DNA of 35,399 bases from an uncultured Pseudogracilibacillus sp. (lineage in GTDB: Bacteria; Bacillota; Bacilli; Bacillales; Amphibacillaceae): NCBI GenBank assembly GCA_937974845.1, contig CALJVC010000120.1:1-35399 (forward strand). The letters are read 5' to 3'. Numbering within the stretch: position 1 is the first letter of the stretch; each line of letters starts with the position of its first letter. The position numbers and the translations under genes were made by a program. Below, one piece after another: positions 24,050-32,380 of the stretch. The notes beneath the pieces were generated by a model. The model had not been told where the DNA came from, did not search any database, and saw only the letters and a list, made by a program, of their open reading frames with translations.

Positions 24050-25027
24050 TTAAAGCTGTACTGCAATTTTTCCAAATTGGTCATTTACTTCTAAAAGAGA
24101 AAAGGCTTCATCTATTTGTTCAAAAGGATACGTGTGACCAACGATTGGCTTCAAGTGATGCTCCTTCATAAAAGCTAACATCTCACGCAACTCTTCTCGA
24201 CTCCCCATCGTCGTCCCTAATAAAGAATATTGGCCGTAAAAAAATTCACGCAGATTAAAATCGACGATATCGCCCGCCGTTGCACCAAAAAGAACGAAGG
24301 TTCCATGGGGTCTTAAGACCTTTAAGGAACGATTGAAGGTTGCCCGGCCGATACTATCAATTACTACGTCGATTCGTTCATCCTTCAAGGCCTCATTCCA
24401 ATCACTGGCCGTATCAAGAACGAGATCGGCACCGATTTCCTTTGCCCTCTTTCTTTTCGTCTCATCCCGGGAAGTCGTAATCACTCTTGCTCCTAAAGCA
24501 TGGGCAAACTGAATCATAAAGGTCGCCACACCACTTCCAGCGCCCGGAATAAAGACCGTATCACCGGCCTTAACTTTACCTTTAGTAAACACCGCCCGAT
24601 ACCCTGTTAATCCAGCTAACGCAAGGACACCGGCTTCTTCCCAGGATAAATAATCCGGTTTCGGTTCAACTTGTCCTTGATCAAGGACGATTTTTTCCGC
24701 GAAAGTACCGTGATCAGGCATACCTAAAATCTCAAAATCCTCCGGTGGCACCTCGTCCTTTTCAAACCAACGTAAAGATGGGTTGATAATCACTTCATCC
24801 CCTATCTTCACATCGGTAACCGCTTCGCCTACCGCCTCTATTATTCCTGCTCCATCGGAACCTAAAATAAGGGCTTCACGATTCGGTCCAAGACGGCCGG
24901 CAAGATATAGATCCCGCCGATTTAAGCCAACGGTCTTTAAAGCGACAACGACCTCATTAGCTTTCGGGGTTGGTTCGGGCATGTCTTTCAACTTATGTTG
25001 CCCGTATTCATATACATAGGCTCGCAA
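24050..25027 (-). CDS. Zinc-free alcohol dehydrogenase / quinone oxidoreductase family protein (YogA-like)
   Basis: A 325-residue medium-chain dehydrogenase/reductase. The N-terminal GroES-like domain includes KTVGLNRRDLYLA and LGSDGAGIIEAVG; the NADPH-binding domain has IPGAGSGVATFMIQFA (GxGxxG type). The usual catalytic zinc cysteine/histidine set is not evident, so it is probably an NADPH-dependent quinone or enone reductase. It resembles YogA of B. subtilis. The substrate is unknown. The start is TTG at 25027 with AAAGGAGTG. It follows pepF by 28 bases on the same strand. Confidence 0.85.
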   Translation of the reverse strand: MRAYVYEYGQHKLKDMPEPTPKANEVVVALKTVGLNRRDLYLAGRLGPNREALILGSDGAGIIEAVGEAVTDVKIGDEVIINPSLRWFEKDEVPPEDFEILGMPDHGTFAEKIVLDQGQVEPKPDYLSWEEAGVLALAGLTGYRAVFTKGKVKAGDTVFIPGAGSGVATFMIQFAHALGARVITTSRDETKRKRAKEIGADLVLDTASDWNEALKDERIDVVIDSIGRATFNRSLKVLRPHGTFVLFGATAGDIVDFNLREFFYGQYSLLGTTMGSREELREMLAFMKEHHLKPIVGHTYPFEQIDEAFSLLEVNDQFGKIAVQL

Positions 25028-25055
25028 AACTCTTCACTCCTTTAAAATAAAATGT

Positions 25056-26876
25056 TTACTTTATACTAGTTTGGAGTAACTGTTCAAACGTAGTTAGTTT
25101 TTCTTCAAATACATCGAGGGCTTCAAGAATAGGATCCTTCTTTGTCATATCGACACCAGCCCGTTTCAGCACTTCGATTGGATAATCGCTACTACCGGCT
25201 TTTAAGAAATTTTTATATCGTTCTACAGCTTCTTCGCCCTCTTCTAAAATTTGTGCTGAAAGAGACGTGGCTGCAGCATAGCCCGTTGCATATTGATATA
25301 CGTAATAGTTGTAATAAAAATGCGGGATACGGGCCCATTCTAGAGCAATTTCATCATCGATGACAATTGCTTCACCAAAATATTTTTTATTCAAGTCATA
25401 ATAAATTTCTGACAAGCCATCAGCAGTTAACGGACGTCCTTCCTGGTCTAGTTGATGAATTGTATGCTCAAATTCCGCAAACATTGTCTGACGGAACACC
25501 GTCGCCCGGAATCCTTCTAAGAAATGATTTAAAATATACAGCCTTTCTTTTTCGTCCTTTAACTCCTTTAATAAATATTCACTTAAGAGAGCTTCATTTA
25601 ACGTTGAAGCAACCTCTGCAACAAAGATAGAATAATTACCGTATCGGTAAGGTTGATGTTTTCGCGTATAATAACTATGAACCGAATGACCGAATTCATG
25701 AGTTAAAGTATATAAGTTATTCACATTATCCTGCCAATTCATTAGAATAAAAGGATTCGTTCCATACGTACCAGAAGAATAAGCTCCGCTTCGCTTTCCT
25801 TTATTTTCAACGACATCGACCCACCGATTATCAAACCCTTCCTTTACAATTCCAACATAATCCTCCCCTAAAGGTGTTAAACTTTGCAACACATGGGTTT
25901 GGGCCTCTTCATAGCTAAGCTTCATATCAACATCCTGGATAAGCGGTACATATAAATCATACATATGCAAGTCGTCTAAGTTTAACACTTGCTTCCGGAG
26001 GGCTGTGTACCGATGAAGTAAAGGAAGCTTTTCATTAATCGCTTCGACCAATTGGTCATAAACCGATTCGGGAATATTGTTCCGGTCTAAAGCAGCTTGA
26101 CGGGCCGAATTGTATCGGCGAACTTTAGCATAGAAATTGTTCTTTTTAACAGCACCAGATAAGGTAGAAGCAAAAGTGTTCTTATACTTCCCATACGTAT
26201 CGTACATTGCTTTAAAGGCTTGCTTTCTTACATCCCGTTGTGTCGACTCTAAAAACTGTATATAACGGCCATGGGTAAGCTCGACTTCATTTCCTTCTTC
26301 ATCCTTAATCGTCGGAAAAGTTAAATCCGCATTATTTAGCATACCAAAGGTATTCCCAGCCGTTTGTAAAGCTTCGGAAGCTTCGGATAATATTTTTTCT
26401 TCTTTTTCACTTAAAAAATGGTCCTGCTGTCGGATAATTTCGTCTAATGTTTTTTCATACAGTTGTAACGATTCGTTTTCTTTAAGAAAACGACGAAGGG
26501 TTTCTTCTCCTATTTGTAAAATTTCCGGTACGATATAGCTCATTTGACTAGAAGCAAAGGCAAGTAAGGATTCAGCCTTTTGATTTATTCCCTGGTAGAA
26601 GCTATTCGTTGTATCTTGGTCATAACGTAAATGGGCGTAAACATACAATTTTCCTAAACGTTCGGAAAGTTGATCTTGAAGTTGCAACAAGTCTAATAAA
26701 CGTTCAGCGCTTTCATGAAGCGTATTTTGAAAAGTTTCAATTTTAGGTAATTCTTTACGAAGGTTTTCATATTCTGTTTCCCAGGCCTCATCCGTCGGGA
26801 AAATCGTCGTTAAATCCCAAGTTAAAGCCTCAGGTACTTCTTCTCGTTTTGGTAGTTGCTTTCGTAGCTGACTCAT
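25056..26876 (-). CDS. pepF: Oligoendopeptidase F
   Basis: A 606-residue cytosolic M3-family zinc peptidase that cleaves short peptides. The zinc site HEFGH lies at 393-397, with E421 (in VAEVASTLNE) as the third ligand. The N-terminal EALTWDLTTIFPTDEAWE region and the family length both fit. The ATG at 26876 is preceded by AAGGAGG. In B. subtilis it is likewise downstream of coiA, and its overproduction affects sporulation signalling by degrading peptides. Confidence 0.97.
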   Translation of the reverse strand: MSQLRKQLPKREEVPEALTWDLTTIFPTDEAWETEYENLRKELPKIETFQNTLHESAERLLDLLQLQDQLSERLGKLYVYAHLRYDQDTTNSFYQGINQKAESLLAFASSQMSYIVPEILQIGEETLRRFLKENESLQLYEKTLDEIIRQQDHFLSEKEEKILSEASEALQTAGNTFGMLNNADLTFPTIKDEEGNEVELTHGRYIQFLESTQRDVRKQAFKAMYDTYGKYKNTFASTLSGAVKKNNFYAKVRRYNSARQAALDRNNIPESVYDQLVEAINEKLPLLHRYTALRKQVLNLDDLHMYDLYVPLIQDVDMKLSYEEAQTHVLQSLTPLGEDYVGIVKEGFDNRWVDVVENKGKRSGAYSSGTYGTNPFILMNWQDNVNNLYTLTHEFGHSVHSYYTRKHQPYRYGNYSIFVAEVASTLNEALLSEYLLKELKDEKERLYILNHFLEGFRATVFRQTMFAEFEHTIHQLDQEGRPLTADGLSEIYYDLNKKYFGEAIVIDDEIALEWARIPHFYYNYYVYQYATGYAAATSLSAQILEEGEEAVERYKNFLKAGSSDYPIEVLKRAGVDMTKKDPILEALDVFEEKLTTFEQLLQTSIK

Positions 26877-26925
26877 GCTTCATTCCTCCTTGTTATACTT
26901 CTATCTATTATAAACTAAAACTTGG

Positions 26926-28128
26926 TTAACATTCCAACTTCTTTTTCTCCCCCTCCCCTACGAAGCCCTGTTGACGCAAATTGCGTAATAAATAACGGTC
27001 AGCCTTTAACGATACTTCGATATACGGGAAGAAAGGAATTGAACGGAGTTTTTTCCAACCGAGGCTCTTTACCGGAGCAAAAAACTTAAAAATAATGAAG
27101 TATTGCATATATTCCTTAATTAAGTCGGGGAGTTGCGACATAAAACTTGGAAGAACAAAGGGGTCAAGGAGAGATTGGCATGTTTCTATAGATAAAAAGG
27201 AACCGATGGGTAAAGGATGGAGTAAATCGAGAACAAGTTTTGTTTGCCAGTGCCAAAGTGGGCGATCCATAATATATTGGAGGCGAATTGGTAAGTGAAT
27301 CAAGGAGGGAAGTTGTTCAACGTGTACACCTTTATGGTAAAGCCACTTTCTATATTGCAGCTCCTTCCCCTTTACAGGATGAGGAGAAGTACGGAAACGC
27401 TCCTTCTCCCGATACCATAAAGTGAACAAAACTTTAGAAGACAAAAATTGCTTTGGAAAGAGGGAGGTTAAATTGGCACAACTAAGCGGTAGTTGCCGAT
27501 ACTTTACGAAGGCCCTTTGGGAACTCAGTAAAATCAAATCATAAAGCACTGTAAAGCGTTCTTTTCTAGGACAAAAATAAATTAACTGGCTTGGGCCATC
27601 CAGATGATAGTTGCGGATAAATTGTCGTTCAAAGAAAGAAAGTCGATAGACATTTGTCGAAGGTTTAGGGAGGGGTTGCAAAAGGCGTTCACCTAATATC
27701 CAAAGAGGGTATATATTTTCCCGCTTATATCCTGCATTACGCTTTCTTATTTCTTTAGCTGGAACAGACACTTGTTGATATTCGAGGGCTACTTGATTCT
27801 TTTTCGTAGAGAAAAGCAAGTCTGGTCGTTGTTGGATGGAGGGCAAATATTTTTCTAAATGAAGGCTTGCTAAACCTTGCTGTTGAAGCCATCGATAGAG
27901 GAGGAGCTTCGCTTGTTTATGCTCGAAGGATTCACCTTTAACCGAAAGAGTACAACGACTATTAGGCCGATGGGCGAAGTGGGGAATCGTTTGCTCACCT
28001 GCTCGTAAGATTACCGGTTCCTTACAAGCTGGACAGAAAAAAGATTGCTTACGTAAATGACTCCAAGCTTCTTTCGGTAGCAAAGAAGGAGTGATTATTT
28101 TTCCTTCTCGATTTGTCGCTTGTAACAT
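26926..28128 (-). CDS. coiA: Competence protein CoiA
   Basis: A 400-residue protein of the CoiA family, needed for recombination of incoming DNA during competence. An N-terminal cysteine/histidine segment (FFCPACKEPVILRAG, IPHFAHRPNS) is followed by a nuclease-like region with FEHKQAKLLLYRW, then RPDLLF and ALEYQQ, the probable PD-(D/E)xK-type residues. The ATG at 28128 lies 13 bases after AAGGAGG; an in-frame ATG further upstream falls inside the mecA terminator and is rejected. The neighbours pepF and mecA match B. subtilis. Confidence 0.9.
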   Translation of the reverse strand: MLQATNREGKIITPSLLPKEAWSHLRKQSFFCPACKEPVILRAGEQTIPHFAHRPNSRCTLSVKGESFEHKQAKLLLYRWLQQQGLASLHLEKYLPSIQQRPDLLFSTKKNQVALEYQQVSVPAKEIRKRNAGYKRENIYPLWILGERLLQPLPKPSTNVYRLSFFERQFIRNYHLDGPSQLIYFCPRKERFTVLYDLILLSSQRAFVKYRQLPLSCANLTSLFPKQFLSSKVLFTLWYREKERFRTSPHPVKGKELQYRKWLYHKGVHVEQLPSLIHLPIRLQYIMDRPLWHWQTKLVLDLLHPLPIGSFLSIETCQSLLDPFVLPSFMSQLPDLIKEYMQYFIIFKFFAPVKSLGWKKLRSIPFFPYIEVSLKADRYLLRNLRQQGFVGEGEKKKLEC

Positions 28129-28153
28129 CGATAGGGCAAAACCTCCTTTTAAA

Positions 28154-28183
28154 AAATAAAAAGGCATCCGAATCTCGGACGCC
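28154..28183 (-). terminator. Terminator after mecA
   Basis: On the minus strand GGCGTCCGA pairs with TCGGATGCC (one G-U) and is followed by TTTTTATTTTTT. It lies between mecA and coiA. Confidence 0.88.
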
Positions 28184-28221
28184 CTTAGTTATACATTATT
28201 ATAACGTTTTTTTATCAAAGG

Positions 28222-28893
28222 TCAAGCGAAGTAATGACGCAAGGTTTCAAAAACTTTTTCTTTAATAATTACTTTCCCATATTCGTCTAACACATACTTC
28301 GTAACTTCTGCTTCGGAAGCAAATTCTAATACTTGGCTTAGAAGATCCTCCTGTATAGCATACAATGGGGCATTGATTTCAATGAATAAATAGTAACTAT
28401 CTTCGTAGTGGTAGAGTTTTGTTTCAATATCTTCTTCGTAGGTTTGTTGGAAGTAATGGCTTAATTCAACGACGTTATCGAAGTCGGGAAACTTAGCAAC
28501 AAAGGAGACGACATCTTCTTCTTCTAGCTCTGGCATGTCATCAGAAGCTAAATCACTTAAATCTTCAAACATCTCATCCTTCGGCGGTTCGGTTAAAGTT
28601 AAATCGAGTAAATCTTCTACATCCTCCAACTGATCGAGGGAATGTTCATTTGAAATTTGGGCTTTTGTCACAATAATTTCTAATCCCTTTTCTAAGGCTT
28701 GCACTTGAATCCATAGCGGTCCTTCTACAGGGAAATCTTCTTTATAGTTTACTTCATCCATCATTTGCCAAAAAAGTTGTTCGCTTCTTTCGCGATTGTA
28801 CCAAATTTCTTCCCGCTCAAAGCCTCGACTTTCGATATCGACGTAGGAGATATAAAACTTTACCGTATTTTCATTAATTCTTTCTATTTCCAT
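28222..28893 (-). CDS. mecA: Adapter protein MecA
   Basis: A 223-residue adapter that delivers substrates such as ComK to the ClpC-ClpP protease. The N-terminus MEIERINENTVKFYISYVDIE and the motif EEIWYNRERSEQLFW are diagnostic (substrate-binding domain, residues 1-80). An acidic linker (about 90-135) leads to the C-terminal ClpC-binding domain (VVELSHYFQQ, LFIEINAP, LDEYGKVI). It sits between coiA and spx, as in Bacillus. A GGGGGAGG site precedes the ATG. Confidence 0.97.
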   Translation of the reverse strand: MEIERINENTVKFYISYVDIESRGFEREEIWYNRERSEQLFWQMMDEVNYKEDFPVEGPLWIQVQALEKGLEIIVTKAQISNEHSLDQLEDVEDLLDLTLTEPPKDEMFEDLSDLASDDMPELEEEDVVSFVAKFPDFDNVVELSHYFQQTYEEDIETKLYHYEDSYYLFIEINAPLYAIQEDLLSQVLEFASEAEVTKYVLDEYGKVIIKEKVFETLRHYFA

Positions 28894-29201
28894 TTTTACC
28901 TCCCCCTTCTTAAAAAAGAAGTGATAGTAGATGAAACGGTCTGGGAGACAAATCCAACTTCACCTATGGTACACTTTCCTTTATTTTCCTTACCTTTATA
29001 TTTAACAATAGGCACTCTCTCATTTTATAAAGCGTATATTAGTTTATTATATGCATACTAATATACTATTAATAGATGATTTAATCAATTATTCCCTATC
29101 CGATTCAAACTCTCTTTCTTCGAGTTAAATACCCGATTTGGTCATAAAGATTCAATAAAAAGTGAAAAAACCGTAAACAAGAATGTTTACGATTTTTCAG
29201 C
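28894..29201. other. Intergenic region between spx and mecA, no gene seen
   Basis: About 308 AT-rich bases. The mecA ribosome site (near 28898-28908) and the spx terminator (29165-29197) are at the ends. I see no convincing promoter match, open frame or conserved RNA between them. Confidence 0.4.
29165..29197 (-). terminator. Terminator after spx
   Basis: On the minus strand CGTAAAC pairs with GTTTACG, flanked by AAAAAT and GTTTTTT. It begins five bases past the spx stop. Confidence 0.82.
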
Positions 29202-29597
29202 TTAGTTAACCATCTTTTGTGCCTGTCTTAATTGGAAGGTCCGTACCTTTCTCGGTAGGAAACGACGAATTTCATCTTCATTATATCCAACTTGTAAGCG
29301 CTTCTCATCGAGAATAATCGGCCTTCTTAGTAAACCTGGATTTTCTTGAATAAGTTCAAATAATTCTTTTAACGGTAATGAGTCGAGGTCGACGTCTAAT
29401 TTTTGATACACCTTCGATCTCGTTGAAATAATTTCGTCGGTGCCGTCCTCCGTCATTCGTAAAATTTCTTTAATTTCCTCTAACGTTAAAGGCTCGGAAA
29501 AAATATTTCTTTCTTTGTAGCTAATGTCATGTTCTTCTAACCAAGCCTTTGCTTTACGGCAGGATGTACAACTTGGCGAGGTATAGAGTGTGACCAT
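29202..29597 (-). CDS. spx: Transcriptional regulator Spx
   Basis: A 131-residue ArsC-fold regulator that binds the alpha subunit of RNA polymerase and controls thiol-stress genes. The redox switch CTSC is C10/C13 in YTSPSCTSCRKAKAW. LRRPIILDEKRLQVGYNEDEI is conserved. The ATG at 29597 gives exactly the B. subtilis length; a GTG at 29609 sits against the GAGGAG site and is rejected. MecA-ClpXP/YjbH biology and the mecA neighbour fit a proteolysis-regulated stress protein. Confidence 0.97.
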   Translation of the reverse strand: MVTLYTSPSCTSCRKAKAWLEEHDISYKERNIFSEPLTLEEIKEILRMTEDGTDEIISTRSKVYQKLDVDLDSLPLKELFELIQENPGLLRRPIILDEKRLQVGYNEDEIRRFLPRKVRTFQLRQAQKMVN

Positions 29598-29622
29598 AAT
29601 TTCCTTCACTCCTCATCTATTC

Positions 29623-29650
29623 TGTATATGTCACTCTTCCCTGTTGTTAA
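29623..29650 (-). promoter_or_regulatory. Candidate sigma-A promoter of spx
   Basis: On the minus strand TTAACA (29645-29650), 16 bases, TATACA (29623-29628). It would give a short leader of about 20 bases. Confidence 0.5.
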
Positions 29651-29740
29651 TCGGTAATCGATTCTCCTGTTTCCTCAAGCAGTACATTCCCTCTTTTACA
29701 AGGTCATGTCTTAGGAAGTTTAACAACAGTTTACCGAAAT

Positions 29741-29756
29741 TGTGAATCGTATCACA
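29741..29756. promoter_or_regulatory. TGTGA-N6-TCACA site (CRP/FNR family type)
   Basis: TGTGA ATCGTA TCACA is an exact match to the symmetrical binding site of CRP/FNR-family regulators, including Bacillus Fnr. It lies between the divergent spx and trpS genes, about 90 bases upstream of the candidate spx -35. Function is inferred. Confidence 0.45.
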
Positions 29757-29902
29757 TTTGCACGTAGCAAGTTGGAAAGTTTAGAAAAAATGGAATCCAT
29801 CTTTCTATTTTCCATTATTTCGTAATTTGTTTTATTACTTAATAATTAGTTTAAATAACTACAATTAAGATTATACTATAAAAGTCAAGTAAAAGGTAGG
29901 GT

Positions 29903-29985
29903 CATTTCACAAAAATTATGTCTGAATTGTGAAATGTTGTACAATTTTTTCGTTTCTTGTAAAATATTGTACCCTAGATTCGTTT
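29903..29985. repeat. Inverted repeat and tandem 30-base repeat in the spx-trpS spacer
   Basis: CATTTCACAA (29903-29912) faces its exact complement TTGTGAAATG (29927-29936). The latter starts a 29-base unit (29927-29955) that recurs at 29957-29985 with 22 of 29 bases identical (TTGTxAAATxTTGTAC ... TTCGTTT). It may be a multi-site operator; there is no coding potential. Confidence 0.6.
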
Positions 29986-30056
29986 TTTTAAACGATAAAA
30001 TCATATTTTCTTAAATAGTTGATTAAAATTTCTCCATCCTTCTCCTTTTCGCTTCA

Positions 30057-30085
30057 TTGCTTGCTTTCTATCTAGACCATATACT
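30057..30085 (+). promoter_or_regulatory. Candidate sigma-A promoter of trpS
   Basis: TTGCTT (30057-30062), exactly 17 bases, then TATACT (30080-30085). The trpS leader would be about 65 bases, too short for a T-box. Confidence 0.55.
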
Positions 30086-30156
30086 ATGATATGAACAGAA
30101 ATTTATTTTAAATGATAATCAACTACATCTTTATTATAACAATGGAGTGAACAATT

Positions 30157-31137
30157 GTGAAAGTTATTTTTTCTGGTATTCAACCGAGTGGTATTCCAAC
30201 TATTGGAAACTACCTAGGCGCAATTCGTCAATTTGTTCCGTTACAAGAGGAAAATGAATGTTATTTTTGTGTTGTAGATCAACATGCGATTACCGTACCA
30301 CAAGACCCGAAGGAGTTAAAGGCAAATATTCGTAGTTTAGCCGCCCTTTATCTTGCATCAGGTTTAGATCCAGAAAAGGCGACCCTATTTGTTCAATCGG
30401 ACGTCCCAGCCCATGTCGAGTTAGGATGGCTCATCCAATCTTTCACCTATATGGGAGAATTGGAACGGATGACGCAGTTTAAAGACAAGGCTGAAAAAAG
30501 AGAAGCTGTTTCTTCAGCCCTTTTCACCTATCCAACGCTTATGGCAGCAGATATCCTTTTATATGAAACAGACATCGTCCCCGTCGGCGATGACCAAAAA
30601 CAACATTTAGAGTTAACGAGAGATGTAGCGGAGCGTTTTAACAACCGCTTCGGAGAAACTTTCGTTATTCCAGAGATACAAATACCGAAAGTTGGCGCTC
30701 GTATTATGTCTTTACAAGACCCATTGAAAAAAATGAGTAAATCCGATGAGAACCAACGTGCCTTCGTATCGATGTTAGATACTCCAAAACAAATTGAAAA
30801 GAAAATTAAAAGTGCCGTAACGGACTCAGACATGGAAATTAAATTCGACCGAGAGCAAAAACCAGGCGTTTCCAACCTACTTTCCATCTATGCTAGTTGT
30901 AAAAATATTTCCATTGAAGAAGTCGAAGCCCACTTTTCTGGAAAAGGTTATGGAGACTTAAAGCAAGAAGTCGCCGATGCTGTTTTAGAATTGCTACTAC
31001 CAATTCAAGAAAAGTATGAAAGGCTAGTACATTCTAGCGAACTAGACGATATTTTACAAGAAGGAGCTAAGAAAGCGAACGAAGTCGCGGAAAAAACCTT
31101 ACAAAAAGTAAAGGATAAAATGGGACTCGGTCTGTAA
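30157..31137 (+). CDS. trpS: Tryptophanyl-tRNA synthetase
   Basis: A 326-residue class I aminoacyl-tRNA synthetase that charges tRNA-Trp. The HIGH-type signature is TIGNYLGA from residue 15 and the KMSKS signature is at 192-196 (KKMSKSDENQ). GIQPSG and QFKDK are typical of bacterial TrpS. The GTG start at 30157 has GGAGTG seven bases before it. No T-box leader is present, unlike many Bacillus trpS genes. Confidence 0.98.
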   Translation: MKVIFSGIQPSGIPTIGNYLGAIRQFVPLQEENECYFCVVDQHAITVPQDPKELKANIRSLAALYLASGLDPEKATLFVQSDVPAHVELGWLIQSFTYMGELERMTQFKDKAEKREAVSSALFTYPTLMAADILLYETDIVPVGDDQKQHLELTRDVAERFNNRFGETFVIPEIQIPKVGARIMSLQDPLKKMSKSDENQRAFVSMLDTPKQIEKKIKSAVTDSDMEIKFDREQKPGVSNLLSIYASCKNISIEEVEAHFSGKGYGDLKQEVADAVLELLLPIQEKYERLVHSSELDDILQEGAKKANEVAEKTLQKVKDKMGLGL

Positions 31138-31145
31138 CATCCTAT

Positions 31146-31187
31146 AAAAAAAGCGAACGGTAACCCAAGTGAACCGTTCGCTTTTTT
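31146..31187. terminator. Bidirectional terminator between trpS and yjbA
   Basis: GCGAACGGT (31153-31161) pairs with ACCGTTCGC (31173-31181), with six A before and six T after. It serves the convergent trpS and yjbA genes. Confidence 0.92.
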
Positions 31188-31195
31188 AAAATTAT

Positions 31196-31963
31196 TTATG
31201 GTTGATTTTCTTCATTGACATAGTCGTGCTGTTCCTTCTTCCAAAGCTCCTTTAATATTGGATACTTTTGTACAACTTGTCTTAAAAACTGTTCATGGGA
31301 GGCTGTCCAACCCTCTAACATTTCTTCATACAACTCCTGCCACATCGATTCAATCGATAAGGACGTTTTATGAAGTAAAACATTTTCCCCCTTCCATTCA
31401 GAAAGCCAATAACTCATTTCCTCTTTATTCGTAATCCGTCGTAATTGTTCTAGGCAAATGAATAAAATCTTTTTTAGACTACGCTCCCGTCTTGTTAAGC
31501 CTATAATTTCTTCCTCTCTAAAATCCCAAATCCCTTGTTTTTCTTTTGAGACCTGTCCTTTTGGTAACGGATCGTTCCGTCTCTTTAATTTCGTATACAT
31601 ACTATGAATTTGAGATTCTTGCCGAGGAATGAGACGACTTTTACGAAACGGACGATCATAACCCAAAGTATCAAAGGCTAGGACATCCTTTCCATCGGTT
31701 ACGATACATGCATATTGGATTACCCGACGTCCGTACCCTTTCCGGGCGTAGGTTTTTTTATAAATCGATTGGAGAAGCGATTGGGGAAGGGGTTGTAAAC
31801 TATTTTCTATATAATCAAATAAAGAGTCCGTTATGTATAAGACAGGGATTTGATCTAACATTTCAATCCCATCTTCCTTCCGCCATTCATGATAATGAAA
31901 GACATTGTATCCTTTCTCTTCACCTTCGAACCAATTGACCCAAATATCGTATAAATAATGCAT
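31196..31963 (-). CDS. yjbA: YjbA / UPF0736 family protein
   Basis: A 255-residue soluble protein of unknown function. MHYLYDIWVNWFEGEEKGYN at the start, RKSRLIPRQE, and GLTRRERSLKK match the YjbA family, of usual length about 250. It is convergent with trpS, as yjbA and trpS are neighbours in B. subtilis. AGGGGAAAAG precedes the ATG at 31963. Confidence 0.9.
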   Translation of the reverse strand: MHYLYDIWVNWFEGEEKGYNVFHYHEWRKEDGIEMLDQIPVLYITDSLFDYIENSLQPLPQSLLQSIYKKTYARKGYGRRVIQYACIVTDGKDVLAFDTLGYDRPFRKSRLIPRQESQIHSMYTKLKRRNDPLPKGQVSKEKQGIWDFREEEIIGLTRRERSLKKILFICLEQLRRITNKEEMSYWLSEWKGENVLLHKTSLSIESMWQELYEEMLEGWTASHEQFLRQVVQKYPILKELWKKEQHDYVNEENQP

Positions 31964-32034
31964 CTTTTCCCCTCACTTTAATCTTTCTATTTGTCCTTCA
32001 TTATGACCAGTTGGGGAAATATTATTCTCTTTCC

Positions 32035-32280
32035 TTATGCTTTTGGTTCATGGTTCGTATCGGTTCGATGTATAGCAAGAAAGACCATCGCTAGACCTAT
32101 GGGGAGAAAATAGCACTCGATACGGGTTCGAATAAAATTAAAGTATTCCGTCCATGAAATACCTGCAGGTAAAAAATTCATATACATAATAACCGAAACC
32201 CCACCAGCAACCGCTAATCCAAAACCAATTAAAAATAAGAGATGGTTTCCTATTTTTCTCCCCCCTTTCTCTAATTTCAC
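32035..32280 (-). CDS. Small conserved membrane protein
   Basis: About 81 residues with two membrane helices (HLLFLIGFGLAVAGGVSVIMY and CYFLPIGLAMVFLAI) joined by a loop containing LPAGISWTEYFNFIRTRIE. I recall similar short proteins beside fabF in other Bacillaceae but cannot name the family. The start is uncertain: GTG at 32280, 14 bases after GAGGAG, is my choice; a TTG at 32316 has no ribosome site. Confidence 0.65.
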   Translation of the reverse strand: MKLEKGGRKIGNHLLFLIGFGLAVAGGVSVIMYMNFLPAGISWTEYFNFIRTRIECYFLPIGLAMVFLAIHRTDTNHEPKA

Positions 32281-32332
32281 TATATGTACAAGCTCTCCTC
32301 GATATGAGTCTAGCAAAGGGAGGATCGCAATT

Positions 32333-32368
32333 AAAAAAGTCGCCTTATTCTAAAAGAATAAAGCGACC
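32333..32368 (-). terminator. Terminator after fabF
   Basis: On the minus strand GTCGCTTTATTCT pairs with AGAATAAGGCGAC (one G-U) around a short loop and is followed by TTTTTT. It lies 13 bases beyond the fabF stop. Confidence 0.88.
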
Positions 32369-32380
32369 TGTTTTGACGAC

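Noticed and set aside
28129..28167. N-terminal extension of CoiA to an upstream ATG
   Set aside because: The extension lies in the mecA terminator hairpin and has no ribosome site; homology begins after 28128.
29880..30156. T-box riboswitch expected before trpS
   Set aside because: No AGGGTGG-type core, no specifier hairpin and no terminator/antiterminator pair near trpS; GGTAGGGTCA at about 29895 is not a T-box core.
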